Counted from the first letter of the stretch, positions 8,826 to 19,041 are shown. The stretch: DNA of 46,442 nucleotides from Selenomonas sp. AE3005 (GCF_000686945.1 NZ_JMME01000018.1:1-46442); one strand, 5' to 3'. The notes: generated by a model from the letters alone, not told the origin. A program made the numbers and translations.

Positions 8826-9908
8826 ATGTTTGAACGCAAGCAAACGCGGCAAATACATATTGGCAAGGTGGCTATCGGCGGCGGTGCACCTATATCTGTT
8901 CAGTCCATGTGCAATACTAAAACGACAGATACAGTGGCAACCGTTGCGCAGATAAAAGCGCTGCAGAATGCCGGCTGTGATATTGTCAGAGTGGCAGTGC
9001 CCGATATGGAGGCGGCCAAGAACCTCGGCAATATCATCAAGGAAATCAGTATTCCACTGGTAGCCGATATTCATTTTGATTACAAGCTGGCGCTCGAGGC
9101 CATAGAGCAGGGCATTTCAGCCCTGCGTCTGAATCCCGGCAACATCGGTGGGGAAGAAAAGGTCAGGGCAGTGGTCAAGGCGGCAAAAGAGGCCCATATT
9201 CCCATTCGTATTGGCGTGAATGCCGGTTCGCTGGATAAGAAGATTCTGGCCAAGTATGGTGCTGTGACGCCGGAGGCCTTGGTGGAATCGGCCATGCAGC
9301 ATGTGAAGATTTTGGAGGACCTGGATTTCCATGACCTCAAAATCTCCTTAAAAGCCCATGATGTGCCGTTGACGTTGGCGGCTTACCGCTTGATGAGCAA
9401 GACGGTGGATTATCCGCTGCACCTGGGTATTACGGAGGCCGGGACAGTGAACACAGGGATTATCAAATCTGCTGTGGGCATTGGTGCCCTGCTGTCCGAA
9501 GGCATTGGCGATACCTTCCGTATTTCGCTGACGGGCGACCCGGTGGTGGAAGTCAAGGTAGCCAATGAAATCTTAAAGTCCTTAGGGCTGAAAGAATACG
9601 GCCCGACTCTTGTGGCCTGTCCGACCTGCGGCCGTACCAGTATCGACCTGCCGGCTATTGCTGAACAGGTGGAAAAGAAACTGGCCGGCATTAAAGACCC
9701 CATTGACGTGGCGGTAATGGGCTGTGTGGTAAATGGCCCGGGTGAGGCCCGTGGTGCCGATGTGGGCATTGCCGGCGGCAATGGTGAAGGCCTGATTTTC
9801 CGCAAGGGAGAAATCATCCGCAAAGTGCCGGAAGATAAATTAGTGGAAGAACTCTTTAAAGAAATAGATGCCATATTGGAGGAACGAAAGAACAATGCGA
9901 GCAAGTAA
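8826..9908 (+). CDS. ispG: 4-hydroxy-3-methylbut-2-en-1-yl diphosphate synthase
   Basis: This 360-residue [4Fe-4S] enzyme of the MEP pathway reductively converts MEcPP to HMBPP. The N-terminal TIM barrel starts with [19 protein letters not shown]. Cluster ligands are C265 and C268 in [11 protein letters not shown] and C300 in [11 protein letters not shown], the latter next to the conserved Glu. It is the short bacterial form without the middle domain. The proS start overlaps its last 14 bases. It needs a reduced ferredoxin or flavodoxin; a ferredoxin gene lies about 4 kb upstream. Confidence 0.97.
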   Translation: MFERKQTRQIHIGKVAIGGGAPISVQSMCNTKTTDTVATVAQIKALQNAGCDIVRVAVPDMEAAKNLGNIIKEISIPLVADIHFDYKLALEAIEQGISALRLNPGNIGGEEKVRAVVKAAKEAHIPIRIGVNAGSLDKKILAKYGAVTPEALVESAMQHVKILEDLDFHDLKISLKAHDVPLTLAAYRLMSKTVDYPLHLGITEAGTVNTGIIKSAVGIGALLSEGIGDTFRISLTGDPVVEVKVANEILKSLGLKEYGPTLVACPTCGRTSIDLPAIAEQVEKKLAGIKDPIDVAVMGCVVNGPGEARGADVGIAGGNGEGLIFRKGEIIRKVPEDKLVEELFKEIDAILEERKNNASK

Positions 9909-11616
9909 TTTATATGCACCAACGCTGCGCAATACGCCGGCAGAGGCCGAAATTGCCAGCCATCAGCTGATGTACCGTGCCGGAATGATCCGCAAAGTTG
10001 CCGGCGGTATGTACACTTATCTGCCCCTGGGCTGGCGCGTAATCCGCAAGATTGAGGAAATTATCCGCGAGGAAATGGACGCTGCCGGTGGTCAGGAAAT
10101 CGGCATGCCGATTCTGCAGCCGTCCGAGCTTTGGGAAGAAAGCGGCCGCTGGGCGGCTTATGGCGATGAAATGATGCGTATTAAAGACCGTCATGGCCGT
10201 AATTTCTGCCTTGGTCCGACGCATGAAGAAATGATTACGGATTTGGTACGCGACGAAGTCAGCTCCTACAAGCAGCTGCCCCTGATGCTCTATCAGATTC
10301 AGGACAAGTTCCGTGATGAGCGCCGTCCGCGTTTTGGTCTGATGCGCAGCCGTGAATTTATCATGAAGGATTTGTACTCCTTTGATAAGGACGTAGAAGG
10401 CATGAACGTTTCCTATCAGAAGATGTACGATGCTTATACGAATATCTACAACCGCATGGGCCTGGAATTCCGTCCGGTAGAGGCTGATAACGGCGCCATC
10501 GGCGGCGGCCATTCCCATGAGTTCACAGTGCTGGCTGAGGCTGGTGAGTCCAATATCGCGTACTGCACCAAGTGTGACTATGCGGCCAGTGATGAAAAGG
10601 CAGCCCTTTCACCGATTGTTGGAGCTGATGAGGCAGAACTGCCGCTCGAAAAAGTGGCTACGCCGGGCACCAACACGATAGAAGGTCTCGTTGAATTCCT
10701 GAACGTGCCCATCGAAAAGACCATTAAGGCCGTAGCTTACAGCAGCGACAATGGCAAACTGGTGCTGGCTTTCGTTCGTGGTGACCATGATGTGAATGAG
10801 GTCAAGGTTATCAATCAGGTAGAAGGCGCTTTGGAACTGACGATGGCTGAAGAAGAAACAATTAAGCAGGCCGGCGGTTATCCGGGCTTTATGAGTGCTA
10901 TCGGCATTCAGCCCAGTGAAGATGTGATTGTACTTGTTGACCCGACGGTTATGAATATGCACAATGCCGTGGCTGGTGCCAACGAAGTGGACGCGCATTA
11001 CAAGAATGTGAACCCCAAGCGTGACTTCAGTGCTGAAGGCATTATCGTAACTGACCTGCGCATGGTCAAGGAAGGCGACGCCTGCCCGCATTGTGGAGCA
11101 GAGATGAAGATGACGCGCGGTATCGAGGCTGGTCAGGTATTTACGCTGGGGACGAAATACAGCCAGGCTATGGGCGCGATGTTCCTCGATGAATCCGGCA
11201 AGCAGCAGCCGCTTTACATGGGCTGCTACGGTATCGGCGTAGGCCGTACTATGGCTGCCGCTATCGAGCAGAACAACGATGAAAACGGCATTATCTGGCC
11301 GCGCGCTATCGCCCCGTTCGAGGTGGTAGTTGTAGCTGTAAATGCCAAGAAAGACGACCAGCTGGCATATTCTGAGGAAATCTATAAGGAATGTAAGGCT
11401 GCTGGTTTTGACACCCTGCTCGATGACCGTAAGGAACGTGCCGGTGTCAAGTTCAAGGACTGCGACCTTATCGGTTATCCCTTGCGTGTAGTGGTAGGGC
11501 CTAAGGCTGTGGAAGAAAATCAGATTGAAATCAAGGTTCGTAAGACAGGCGAAATGTTTACGGTCAGCCGTGAAGAATACCTGGATAAGGTTAAAGAATT
11601 GCTTGCGAACCTCTAA
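9895..11616 (+). CDS. proS: Prolyl-tRNA synthetase (bacterial type with editing insert)
   Basis: This 573-residue class II synthetase charges tRNA-Pro. Class II motif 2 is at [17 protein letters not shown] and motif 3 at [14 protein letters not shown] YbaK/INS editing domain lies between them, roughly residues 230-390 ([20 protein letters not shown]), so it is the bacterial long form that clears Ala-tRNA-Pro. The C-terminal anticodon domain contains [13 protein letters not shown]. The ATG at 9895 is chosen because GGAGG precedes it and [15 protein letters not shown] is the family N terminus. It overlaps ispG by 14 bp and ends the block. Confidence 0.97.
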   Translation: MRASNLYAPTLRNTPAEAEIASHQLMYRAGMIRKVAGGMYTYLPLGWRVIRKIEEIIREEMDAAGGQEIGMPILQPSELWEESGRWAAYGDEMMRIKDRHGRNFCLGPTHEEMITDLVRDEVSSYKQLPLMLYQIQDKFRDERRPRFGLMRSREFIMKDLYSFDKDVEGMNVSYQKMYDAYTNIYNRMGLEFRPVEADNGAIGGGHSHEFTVLAEAGESNIAYCTKCDYAASDEKAALSPIVGADEAELPLEKVATPGTNTIEGLVEFLNVPIEKTIKAVAYSSDNGKLVLAFVRGDHDVNEVKVINQVEGALELTMAEEETIKQAGGYPGFMSAIGIQPSEDVIVLVDPTVMNMHNAVAGANEVDAHYKNVNPKRDFSAEGIIVTDLRMVKEGDACPHCGAEMKMTRGIEAGQVFTLGTKYSQAMGAMFLDESGKQQPLYMGCYGIGVGRTMAAAIEQNNDENGIIWPRAIAPFEVVVVAVNAKKDDQLAYSEEIYKECKAAGFDTLLDDRKERAGVKFKDCDLIGYPLRVVVGPKAVEENQIEIKVRKTGEMFTVSREEYLDKVKELLANL

Positions 11617-11666
11617 GTTTCATAAATCCATAAGGGACTATTAAGCAGTCTGCTGATAAACAGAAA

Positions 11667-11707
11667 CTCCCGTTGACGAATGATTAAGCGTCAACGGGAG
11701 GTTTTTT
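11667..11707 (+). terminator. Intrinsic terminator of the uppS-proS unit
   Basis: CTCCCGTTGACG (11667-11678) and CGTCAACGGGAG (11689-11700) form a perfect 12-bp stem with a 10-nt loop, followed by GTTTTTT. It abuts the left terminal repeat of the next element. Confidence 0.92.
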
Positions 11708-12312
11708 ATTGCAGTTTGACTGTTAGTGTCTGCTTTATTTTGTTTGTTACAGCTCAGTCGGGTGGAGGTGGTAATACTTTTCGCTGTTTCACTAAATGTC
11801 CCACCAGCAAACGACTGGCATTTTTAGCGGCCTTGCGCCGGGCAGGCCAGCGGCGCGATTATTCATCATGGTGTCCAGTGACTATTGTTTGTGGGCCAGT
11901 CCTCACTGCGTTCGGACAGTCGTTCCACTGCGAAAAGCATCACCACCTCCGCCCTAAGCGACGTTCGTGTAAAATGATTCTTTCGCAGTGACAGGGAACA
12001 AGTACATTGATGTTCTTGTAACGGGAGCAACGGGTTCGTGACAATTGTAAAGGTCGTTGCTGGGGGGCGAACGGGGTAGTGATTTTTATGCGGGGAGCGA
12101 CTGCCTGAGCGCAGCGAAGGCCGGCACACTGTAGTACGCAGCTAAAAAATTACGCTGAAAGGAGCGCCGTTGGCCTGCCCGGCGCAGGTAACTGGGCAGT
12201 GCTATTTAGCGAGGTGTGTCGTTTAGCGGAGGCAGAAAAATCACTACCCCGTGAACCCCAGCCACGTATGAACGGGATACGTTTAAGAACTCGTTATCTG
12301 TCAAACTGCAAT
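11708..12312. repeat. 605-bp gene-free element with terminal and internal inverted repeats
   Basis: Both ends carry a perfect 13-bp inverted repeat: ATTGCAGTTTGAC (11708-11720) and GTCAAACTGCAAT (12300-12312). Inside are further pairs: 11761-11784 with 11930-11953 (21/24), 11832-11856 with 12164-12188 (23/25), 11926-11935 with 11981-11990 (10/10), 12026-12032 with 12055-12061 (7/7), 12071-12087 with 12236-12252 (17/17) and a small hairpin ACGTAT/ATACGT near 12264. The open frames over it show no domain or homology I recognise. No clear target duplication flanks it. It could be a MITE-like element, a decayed IS, or a long structured RNA; I cannot decide. Confidence 0.7.
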
Positions 12313-12348
12313 TCATATGTATGAATAGGTTGTGATGTAAGCCTGGAC

Positions 12349-12377
12349 TTGACAAAAAAGATAAACTACACTAATAT
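12349..12377 (+). promoter_or_regulatory. Promoter of the cobalamin riboswitch-mutAB unit
   Basis: TTGACA (12349-12354) and TAATAT (12372-12377) are separated by 17 bp. Transcription would start near 12384, just before the riboswitch aptamer. Confidence 0.8.
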
Positions 12378-12399
12378 TATCATTAGGTTTTAATATATT

Positions 12400-12600
12400 T
12401 GGGAATAGGTGTCCATAGGACTTAATAGGGAATCCGGTATAAGCCGGAGCGGTCCCGCCACTGTAAGGGGGAGTCCTGCACAATATGTCACTGGGGTAGA
12501 AATGCGTACCTTGGGAAGGCGCTGCAGGATGATGAAACCGAGCCAGGAGAACTGCCTGTTCTAGCATCACCGTGATACCTTGGGGTGTCGTGCCTGCGAG
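12400..12600 (+). ncRNA. Cobalamin riboswitch (B12 element)
   Basis: The conserved core is visible in order: TTAATAGGGAATCCGGT and CCGGAGCGGTCCCGCCACTG near 12420-12466, then GGGAAGGCGCTGCAGGATGA and CCGAGCCAGGAGAACTGCCT near 12514-12559. This is the B12-box architecture that binds adenosylcobalamin or related cobalamins. A terminator follows at 12649, so control is probably at transcription. The regulated genes encode a B12-dependent mutase, which is unusual for this riboswitch class. The outer limits are approximate. Confidence 0.93.
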
Positions 12601-12648
12601 CGATGGGTAGGGGATTGAATCTAAGCGTGGTATATTGGCGCAATAGAG

Positions 12649-12688
12649 GGCAATCTATCTGTATTTCGCAGATGGATTGCCTTTTTTT
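12649..12688 (+). terminator. Riboswitch expression-platform terminator
   Basis: GGCAATCTATCTG (12649-12661) and CAGATGGATTGCC (12669-12681) form a 12-of-13 bp stem followed by seven T residues. It lies between the B12 aptamer and mutA, as expected for a transcriptional OFF switch. Confidence 0.88.
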
Positions 12689-12726
12689 AGTGCTTGTGAT
12701 ACTGCAAAACAAGAGGAGGCTGTGCT

Positions 12727-14907
12727 ATGAGTAATGAAACCGGCGGTGAGCTGGACCTGCAGGCCATTTTAAAAAAGGCCGAGCAGCAGACGGACTTTCC
12801 AGATGTACCTTTAGACGAGTTTACTCCGCCTACTTATGAGGAATGGAAAGAGGCCTGTATCACCCTGCTCAAAGGGGCGCCCTTTGACAAGAAGATGTAT
12901 ACCAAAACCTATGAGGGTATCACCTTCGACCCCATGTATTTTCGCAAGGATACGGAGGATATTCTGCCGAAGAATTCCTTCCCGGGAATGGGCGATTACC
13001 TGCGTGGGGCCCAGCCGAGCGGTTATGTCGGCAAGCCTTGGGGGATTGCCCAGGCCTGCGATGAAACCTTGCCCGAGGAAAATAATGAGCTCTTACGCCA
13101 TGAGCAGGAAAAAGGTTCGACCATTTATAATATCAAACTGGACAGTGCGAGCTTGAAGGCGCAGGATGTGCGTGAGGCTGCTGCTCCCGGTGATGAAGGT
13201 GTGTCAGTGACGACCTTGGACGACATGCACACTTTGCTGGCTGGTTTAAAACTTGATAAATATCCCGTGTATATCTATGCCGGGGAATCGGCTTTGCCCA
13301 TGTTGTCCCTGTTTGCCGGGACGCTTAAGGCCTCCGGACAGGACATGACGAAAATCCGTGGTGTTGTCGGTGCTGACCCGTTGGGAGAACTCACAGCCAA
13401 TGGCAAAAACAGCAAGGATACAGCCAGCCTGTATTGTGATATGGCTAAGTGTGCCAAGTGGGCAGTGAAAAATGCACCGGGACTCAAAACTGTCTTTGTG
13501 CGCAGTGACGTTTACAGCCGGGGCGGGGCTAATGATGTGCAGGAATCGGCCTATACGCTGGCTACGGCTGTGGCTTACCTGCGTGCTTTGCTCGAACGCG
13601 GTCTGACGATAGACGAGGCAGCCGGGCAGATTATGTTTGGGTTCTCCATGGGGGCGAACTTCTTCCTGCAGATTGCCAAACTGCGTGCCCTGCGTCCGCT
13701 GTGGGCACAGATTGTGGAGGCTTTCGGCGGCAGCAAAGAGGCGCAGCGTATGCATATCCATGCACGTCCGGCCCTGTTCTTTAAGACGGTTTATGACCCG
13801 TATGTAAATATGCTCCGCAATACCACGGAGATTTTCTCCGGTGTTGTGGGCGGTGTAGATTCCTTTGAAAGCTCGCCGTTTGACGAACCTATCCGCAAGG
13901 GCGATGAATTCTCGCGCCGTATTGCACGTAACGTGCAGATTATCCTGCAGGAAGAATTTGGCCTTTTACAGCCGATTGACCCGGCAGGCGGTTCCTGGGC
14001 GGTGGAAACTCTCACCAAGCAGATGAAGGAAAAAGTCTGGGCTGAGTTTCAGACGATAGAGGGCAAGGGCGGCATGCTGGCAGCCCTGCAGGAAGGCTAT
14101 CCGCAAAACGAGATTGCGGCTGTCCTCGCAGCCCGTTTCAAGGCCTCGGAAACCCGTAAGGACCGCATTGTGGGCAACAATATGTACCCGAATATGACGG
14201 AAACTCTGCTCGACCAGCGTCCTGAGGATATGGCCGAGAATAAGAAACAGCGTACGGCACAGGTAACAGCCTATCTGGCTGATATCGATGAGGCCTTTAA
14301 GACGGAAAAACTTGCGGCTTTGCAGGCTGGCGAGGGCTGTCTGGTAAGTCTGGCTATTGACGCGGCACAGGCTGGCGCTACTACGGCAGAAATCGCCGGG
14401 GCTTTGCAGGGGGACGAAAGCGAAACTGTTACGGCTATCGAGCCGCATCGCTGGAGTGAACGCTTTGAGGCTCTGCGCAAGACCACGGAAGATTATAAGG
14501 CCAAGCATAATGATAATGTGAAGATTTTCCTGGCCAATATGGGGCCGATTCCGCAGCATAAGGCCAGAGCTGATTTCACCACGGGCTTTTTACAGGTTGG
14601 TGCTTTTGAGGTGCTCGGCAATAACGGCTTCTCCACGGTGGAAGAGGCCGCACAGGCAGCCAAGGAATCCGGGGCAGATGCTGTGGTTATCTGCTCGACG
14701 GATGCCACTTATCCGGAGATTGTGCCACAGCTGGCACCGAAACTCCATGAGGTATTGCCTGAGGCCACGGTGTTCTTAGCCGGTGCTGCACCGAAGGATT
14801 TACTGGAAACCTATAACGAGGCCGGTATTGATGAATATATTTCCGTCAAGGCCAACTGCTATAAAATCCTGCAGCTCCTGCAGCAGAAGAAAGGGATGAT
14901 TGCATAA
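12727..14907 (+). CDS. mutA: Methylmalonyl-CoA mutase, small (beta) subunit
   Basis: This 726-residue subunit of the heterodimeric mutase interconverts succinyl-CoA and methylmalonyl-CoA. The TIM-barrel mutase domain covers the first ~500 residues (for example [23 protein letters not shown] and [15 protein letters not shown]). The C-terminal flavodoxin-like domain lacks the DxHxxG cobalt-ligand motif (here [13 protein letters not shown]), which is why this is the non-catalytic small subunit. AGAGGAGG precedes the ATG. The stop overlaps the mutB start (TAATG). It lies behind a cobalamin riboswitch. The enzyme is central to succinate-propionate fermentation. Confidence 0.96.
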   Translation: MSNETGGELDLQAILKKAEQQTDFPDVPLDEFTPPTYEEWKEACITLLKGAPFDKKMYTKTYEGITFDPMYFRKDTEDILPKNSFPGMGDYLRGAQPSGYVGKPWGIAQACDETLPEENNELLRHEQEKGSTIYNIKLDSASLKAQDVREAAAPGDEGVSVTTLDDMHTLLAGLKLDKYPVYIYAGESALPMLSLFAGTLKASGQDMTKIRGVVGADPLGELTANGKNSKDTASLYCDMAKCAKWAVKNAPGLKTVFVRSDVYSRGGANDVQESAYTLATAVAYLRALLERGLTIDEAAGQIMFGFSMGANFFLQIAKLRALRPLWAQIVEAFGGSKEAQRMHIHARPALFFKTVYDPYVNMLRNTTEIFSGVVGGVDSFESSPFDEPIRKGDEFSRRIARNVQIILQEEFGLLQPIDPAGGSWAVETLTKQMKEKVWAEFQTIEGKGGMLAALQEGYPQNEIAAVLAARFKASETRKDRIVGNNMYPNMTETLLDQRPEDMAENKKQRTAQVTAYLADIDEAFKTEKLAALQAGEGCLVSLAIDAAQAGATTAEIAGALQGDESETVTAIEPHRWSERFEALRKTTEDYKAKHNDNVKIFLANMGPIPQHKARADFTTGFLQVGAFEVLGNNGFSTVEEAAQAAKESGADAVVICSTDATYPEIVPQLAPKLHEVLPEATVFLAGAAPKDLLETYNEAGIDEYISVKANCYKILQLLQQKKGMIA

Positions 14908-17105
14908 TGAGCTACCAAAATCCTGACTTTACCCAAATGAGCCTGCGGGAACCGACGGGAGCAGATGTCAAAGAGTGGGAAAAACTCTTTTCTGCACAGG
15001 CCGGGGCTGAGTTTGACAGCCTTACCCGCCGTACGATGGAGCATATTCCCGTAAAGCCGCTCTATAACCATGATGAATACGACCACATGAACCATCTGGA
15101 TTTTGCCAGCGGTATCCCGCCGTGCCTGCGTGGGCCGTATTCCACGATGTATGTGTTCCGTCCCTGGACAGTACGCCAGTATGCCGGTTTCTCCACGGCT
15201 GAGGAATCCAATGCTTTCTACCGCCGCAATCTGGCTGCTGGTCAGAAGGGCCTGTCCATCGCCTTTGACCTGCCGACACACCGCGGTTATGACGCTGATA
15301 ATCCACGCGTGGTTGGTGACGTAGGTAAGGCCGGCGTGTCTGTCTGCTCCATGCTTGATATGAATATCCTGTTCTCGGGTATTCCCCTTGACCAGATGTC
15401 CGTATCCATGACCATGAACGGCGCGGTACTGCCGATTCTCGCGTTCTTTATCCAGTCCGGTGTTGAGCAGGGCGTGGACAAGAAAATCATGGCCGGCACG
15501 ATTCAGAATGATATTCTGAAGGAATTCATGGTGCGTAACACTTATATTTATCCGCCAGAAATGTCCATGCGTATTATCGGTGATATTTTCGAGTACACGA
15601 CAAAATACATGCCGAAGTTCAACAGCATTTCGATTTCCGGTTACCATATGCAGGAGGCCGGAGCGCCGGCTGATATCGAACTGGGCTACACGCTGGCTGA
15701 TGGCCTGGAGTATATCCGTACAGGTATCAAGGCCGGCCTGCCGGTCGATGCTTTTGCCAAGCGTCTGTCCTTCTTCTGGGCCATTGGCAAGAATTATTTT
15801 ATGGAAGTGGCCAAGATGCGGGCAGCCCGTGTACTTTGGGCAAAAATCGTCAAGTCTTTTGGCGCCGAAGACCCCAAATCCATGGCGCTCAGAACGCACA
15901 GCCAGACGTCCGGCTGGTCGCTTACGGCACAGGACCCGTTCAACAATATCTCGCGTACGGCAATGGAGGCCATGGGCGCAGCTCTCGGTCATACCCAGTC
16001 CCTGCATACCAATGCCCTCGACGAGGCTATCGCTCTGCCAACGGATTTCTCGGCGCGCATTGCGCGTAATACGCAGCTCTACATTCAGGACGAAACCAGC
16101 GTCTGCAAGATTATTGACCCCTGGGGTGGTTCCTACTATGTGGAGGCGCTTACCAACGAAATCATCCGCCGTGCCTGGGCGCATATTCAGGAAGTCGAGG
16201 CTTTGGGCGGTATGGCCAAGGCTATCTCCACGGGCCTGCCCAAAATGCGTATCGAGGAAGCTGCAGCCCGTCGTCAGGCACAAATCGATTCCGGCAACGA
16301 AACCATTGTCGGCCTGAACAAGTATCGTCTGGAAAAGGAAGACCCGCTGGAAATCCTGGCTATCGACAATACCGCCGTACGCAATGCGCAGGTGGAACGC
16401 CTCGAAAAACTGCGGCGTGAACGCAATGAGGACGATGTGCGCCGGGCTCTGGAGGCGATTACCAAAGCTGCCGACAGCCGTGACAACGGCAACCTGCTGG
16501 AATGTGCAGTGGAGGCCGCCCGTGTCCGTGCGTCCCTGGGCGAAATCTCCGATGCCGTGGAAAAGGTTTCGGGCCGCTATCAGGCGGTAATCCATACCAT
16601 TTCCGGCGTGTATTCCTCCGAGTTCACCGACAAGACGGAACTCGAGAAAGCGCGTTCCATGGCAGACGAGTTCGAAGAACTCACGGGCCGTCGTCCGCGT
16701 ATCTTTGTCGCCAAGATGGGACAGGATGGTCATGACCGTGGTCAGAAGGTTATCGCCTCGTCCTTTGCGGACATGGGCTGGGACGTCGATGTGGGCCCGC
16801 TGTTCCAGACGCCGGAAGAAACGGCGCAGGATGCGGTGGACAACGATGTGCACATGGTCGGATTCAGCTCGCTGGCTGCCGGGCATAACACCCTTCTGCC
16901 GCAGCTGGTCGACGAACTCAAAAAGCTGGGCCGTGAGGATATCATGGTCTGCATTGGCGGCGTAATTCCTGTCCAGGATTACGACAATCTTTACGAGCAT
17001 GGCGCGGTAGCTATTTTTGCACCGGGTACCAATATCCCGGAGGCCGGCATTAAGCTCCTGACACTGCTTATTGACCGGGCTAAGGAGGAACTGGCCGAAG
17101 AATAA
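14907..17105 (+). CDS. mutB: Methylmalonyl-CoA mutase, large (alpha) catalytic subunit
   Basis: This 732-residue B12-dependent subunit has its N-terminal barrel starting near [20 protein letters not shown] and [19 protein letters not shown] (coenzyme-A and substrate region). The C-terminal cobalamin-binding domain has MGQDGHDRG, where H609 is the expected lower axial cobalt ligand, followed by GFSSLAAGH and IGGVIP. It is fused by TAATG overlap to mutA, so a 1:1 complex is expected. A short terminator separates it from meaB. Confidence 0.98.
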   Translation: MSYQNPDFTQMSLREPTGADVKEWEKLFSAQAGAEFDSLTRRTMEHIPVKPLYNHDEYDHMNHLDFASGIPPCLRGPYSTMYVFRPWTVRQYAGFSTAEESNAFYRRNLAAGQKGLSIAFDLPTHRGYDADNPRVVGDVGKAGVSVCSMLDMNILFSGIPLDQMSVSMTMNGAVLPILAFFIQSGVEQGVDKKIMAGTIQNDILKEFMVRNTYIYPPEMSMRIIGDIFEYTTKYMPKFNSISISGYHMQEAGAPADIELGYTLADGLEYIRTGIKAGLPVDAFAKRLSFFWAIGKNYFMEVAKMRAARVLWAKIVKSFGAEDPKSMALRTHSQTSGWSLTAQDPFNNISRTAMEAMGAALGHTQSLHTNALDEAIALPTDFSARIARNTQLYIQDETSVCKIIDPWGGSYYVEALTNEIIRRAWAHIQEVEALGGMAKAISTGLPKMRIEEAAARRQAQIDSGNETIVGLNKYRLEKEDPLEILAIDNTAVRNAQVERLEKLRRERNEDDVRRALEAITKAADSRDNGNLLECAVEAARVRASLGEISDAVEKVSGRYQAVIHTISGVYSSEFTDKTELEKARSMADEFEELTGRRPRIFVAKMGQDGHDRGQKVIASSFADMGWDVDVGPLFQTPEETAQDAVDNDVHMVGFSSLAAGHNTLLPQLVDELKKLGREDIMVCIGGVIPVQDYDNLYEHGAVAIFAPGTNIPEAGIKLLTLLIDRAKEELAEE

Positions 17106-17111
17106 CAGACG

Positions 17112-17141
17112 AGCCCTCCCTGATTTTGAGGGAGGGCTTTT
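17112..17141 (+). terminator. Hairpin terminator/attenuator between mutB and meaB
   Basis: AGCCCTCCC (17112-17120) and GGGAGGGCT (17130-17138) form a perfect 9-bp stem followed by TTTT. Read-through to meaB is probably partial, which would give less chaperone than mutase. Confidence 0.85.
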
Positions 17142-17155
17142 TGAAGGAGGCAATG

Positions 17156-18349
17156 ATGGAGAAAAAATATAGTACATCAAAGCCCAGCTGGGTGCCAGAG
17201 GAACCGAATGAAAAATTTGCCTGCTCGGTCATGGGCGGCATCGAAGGCATCAAGGATACCACCGTCGGCAATATCAATCCTGCGCTGACCAGTGGGAAGA
17301 TGAAACCCAAACGGCGTCTGATTATGTCTGAGGATGACTATGTGGGCGGGGTACTGAACGGGGACAGAATGACGCTTTCCCGGGCGATTACCCTGATTGA
17401 AAGCAACAGTCCGCGGCATTTTGCCAAGGCCCAACGGGTACTGCAGCGGTTGCTGCCGCATACAGGCAAGGCCCTGCGCATTGGCATTACCGGTGTACCG
17501 GGAGCCGGCAAAAGCACTATGATTGAGGCTTTTGGCAATATGCTCTGCGATGCCGGTCACAAGGTTGCGGTGCTGACCGTTGACCCGACAAGTTCCGTTA
17601 CCAAGGGCTCTATACTGGGGGATAAGACCAGGATGGGGACCCTGTCGCGGCGGCGCGAGGCTTTTATCCGCCCCTCGCCGGCCGGCGGAACACTGGGGGG
17701 CGTTGCCCGTAAAAGCCGGGAAACCATGCTGATGTGTGAGGCGGCAGGGTATGACGTCATTATCATTGAGACCGTAGGCGTGGGGCAGTCTGAAACTACC
17801 GTGCGCTCGATGGTGGACTTTTTCCTGCTCGTGGTGCTCACTGGTGCCGGGGATGAACTGCAGGGAATCAAAAAGGGGATTATGGAACTGGCTGACGCTA
17901 TCGTGGTCAACAAGGCTGATGGGGATAATCTGGTGAAGGCCAAGGTATCACGGGGCCAGTATGAGCGGATGCTCGAATACATACGTCCGGCTACTCCCGG
18001 CTGGCCGACACATGCCTATATGTGTTCAGCTCTCGAAAAAACGGGACTCAAAGAACTTTGGGAAGTCATTAAGGGCTTTCGGGAAAATACACAAAAGAGC
18101 GGTGTTTGGCATAAGCGCCGTGACAGCCAGCTGCTCGATTGGATGCACAGCATGATAGATGAGCACCTGCATAATCTGTTCTTTGAGGACCCTGTGATTA
18201 CTGGCCGTATGCCGGAGGTAAGGGAGGCCGTGCTTGATGGTACGATTTCCCCGACGCAGGCAGTAGCAGAGCTCGTAAAACTATTTGATGTGGAACGTGC
18301 GGCCCGGCGGCAGGTGGATATTTTCCATCCCGAACAGGAAAAGGGGTGA
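17156..18349 (+). CDS. meaB: MeaB/ArgK-family G3E GTPase, mutase chaperone
   Basis: MeaB-type GTPases load and protect the cobalamin cofactor of methylmalonyl-CoA mutase. The protein has 397 residues. The Walker A motif GVPGAGKST is at 113-121, with VDPTS, IIIETVGVGQSE and VVNKADGDN further on. The typical MeaB core starts around residue 58 (SEDDYVGGVLNGDRMTLSRAITLIES). The first ~55 residues, including ACSVMGGIEGIKDTTVGNIN, are an unusual extension. AAGGAGG at 17144-17150 supports starting at 17156 (or 17153), so the extension is probably translated; a later ATG at 17324 would remove it. Confidence 0.94.
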   Translation: MEKKYSTSKPSWVPEEPNEKFACSVMGGIEGIKDTTVGNINPALTSGKMKPKRRLIMSEDDYVGGVLNGDRMTLSRAITLIESNSPRHFAKAQRVLQRLLPHTGKALRIGITGVPGAGKSTMIEAFGNMLCDAGHKVAVLTVDPTSSVTKGSILGDKTRMGTLSRRREAFIRPSPAGGTLGGVARKSRETMLMCEAAGYDVIIIETVGVGQSETTVRSMVDFFLLVVLTGAGDELQGIKKGIMELADAIVVNKADGDNLVKAKVSRGQYERMLEYIRPATPGWPTHAYMCSALEKTGLKELWEVIKGFRENTQKSGVWHKRRDSQLLDWMHSMIDEHLHNLFFEDPVITGRMPEVREAVLDGTISPTQAVAELVKLFDVERAARRQVDIFHPEQEKG

Positions 18350-18353
18350 ACTG

Positions 18354-18917
18354 GTGTATACCAAGAAAATATACTTTTCCGGCGGTGATTTTCACGAACT
18401 GCAGGCTGTATTTGACCATGTGCCGGGAGTTACGGCGGTGCGTGCCGGCTACATCAATGGGGAAAAGCCGGCAGATTTTGCCAGCGTAGCCAGCGGACAG
18501 GTCAAAGCCTATATGGGCGTAGAAGTTACGTACAATCCCAAGAAAGTGGATATATCAAAGCTGCTGGATATGCTGTTTGCGATTGTTAATCCTTATGTAC
18601 CTGATGGTCAGGGGAAGGCCAGGGGGACTATGTACAGGGCCGGGGTGTTCTACACTTCGCCTGAGGATGAACCGCAGGTGCAGCTGCATCTTAACTTCAT
18701 TGCCAATCGGGGCAAACCGCCTGTAGTGGGGACTGCAGGACTTACGGTAAATGACCCGAACAGCAATCCGAAACTGGCGCGGAAAATGTGTGCTCTTGCC
18801 GGGCCTTTGCAAAATTTTCAGGAGGCAGAGGCAGCCGAGCAGGATTACCTGACAAAGCATCCGCAAACTGAAACCTTTATAGACTTTGCCAGGCTGCAAG
18901 CCTATGTAAAATTTTAA
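18354..18917 (+). CDS. MsrA-fold protein lacking the catalytic cysteine
   Basis: This 187-residue protein starts at GTG 18354, 4 bp after meaB, with AAGGGGTGA just before it. It aligns along its length with peptide methionine sulfoxide reductase A: KIYFSGGDFHELQAVFDHVPGV matches the MsrA start, AGYINGEKP matches the GY.NG motif, and GQGKARGTMYRAGVFY matches the DQGxDxGTQYRS region. The catalytic Cys of GGCFWG is replaced by Asp (D12), and other active-site residues also differ. It is therefore unlikely to be a methionine sulfoxide reductase. Its place in the mutase operon suggests a role with mutase, cobalamin or CoA esters, which is only inference. Confidence 0.75.
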   Translation: MYTKKIYFSGGDFHELQAVFDHVPGVTAVRAGYINGEKPADFASVASGQVKAYMGVEVTYNPKKVDISKLLDMLFAIVNPYVPDGQGKARGTMYRAGVFYTSPEDEPQVQLHLNFIANRGKPPVVGTAGLTVNDPNSNPKLARKMCALAGPLQNFQEAEAAEQDYLTKHPQTETFIDFARLQAYVKF

Positions 18918-18921
18918 TGTA

Positions 18922-18964
18922 AGCAGGACTGTGAGAAGTGATTTTCACGGTCCTGCTTTTTTTA
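18922..18964 (+). terminator. Terminator of the mutA-mutB-meaB-msrA-like operon
   Basis: AGCAGGACTGTGA (18922-18934) pairs with TCACGGTCCTGCT (18945-18957), followed by six more T residues. It marks the end of the mutase unit before the ABC importer. Confidence 0.92.
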
Positions 18965-19001
18965 TCCCCCCACGGGGCTTACGGGCAGGGGGAAAATCAT
19001 G

Positions 19002-19018
19002 TATGATAAAAAATCATA
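19002..19018. promoter_or_regulatory. Palindrome upstream of the importer genes
   Basis: TATGAT (19002-19007) and ATCATA (19013-19018) form a perfect 6-bp inverted repeat with a 5-bp spacer, 24 bp before the first importer gene. It overlaps a second small palindrome, ATCATGTATGAT (18996-19007). A dimeric repressor could bind here. I see no convincing -35/-10 pair beside it, and the regulator is unknown. Confidence 0.4.
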
Positions 19019-19041
19019 AACCTATTGGAGGCCAGGCTGGC

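Noticed and set aside
11680-11991. 103-codon open frame starting in the proS terminator loop
   Set aside because: It starts at a terminator loop, crosses several inverted repeats and has no ribosome binding site or domain.
14859-17180. 773-codon open frame on the minus strand
   Set aside because: It is the mirror frame of mutB, lacks a ribosome binding site and any recognisable domain, and arises from codon bias.
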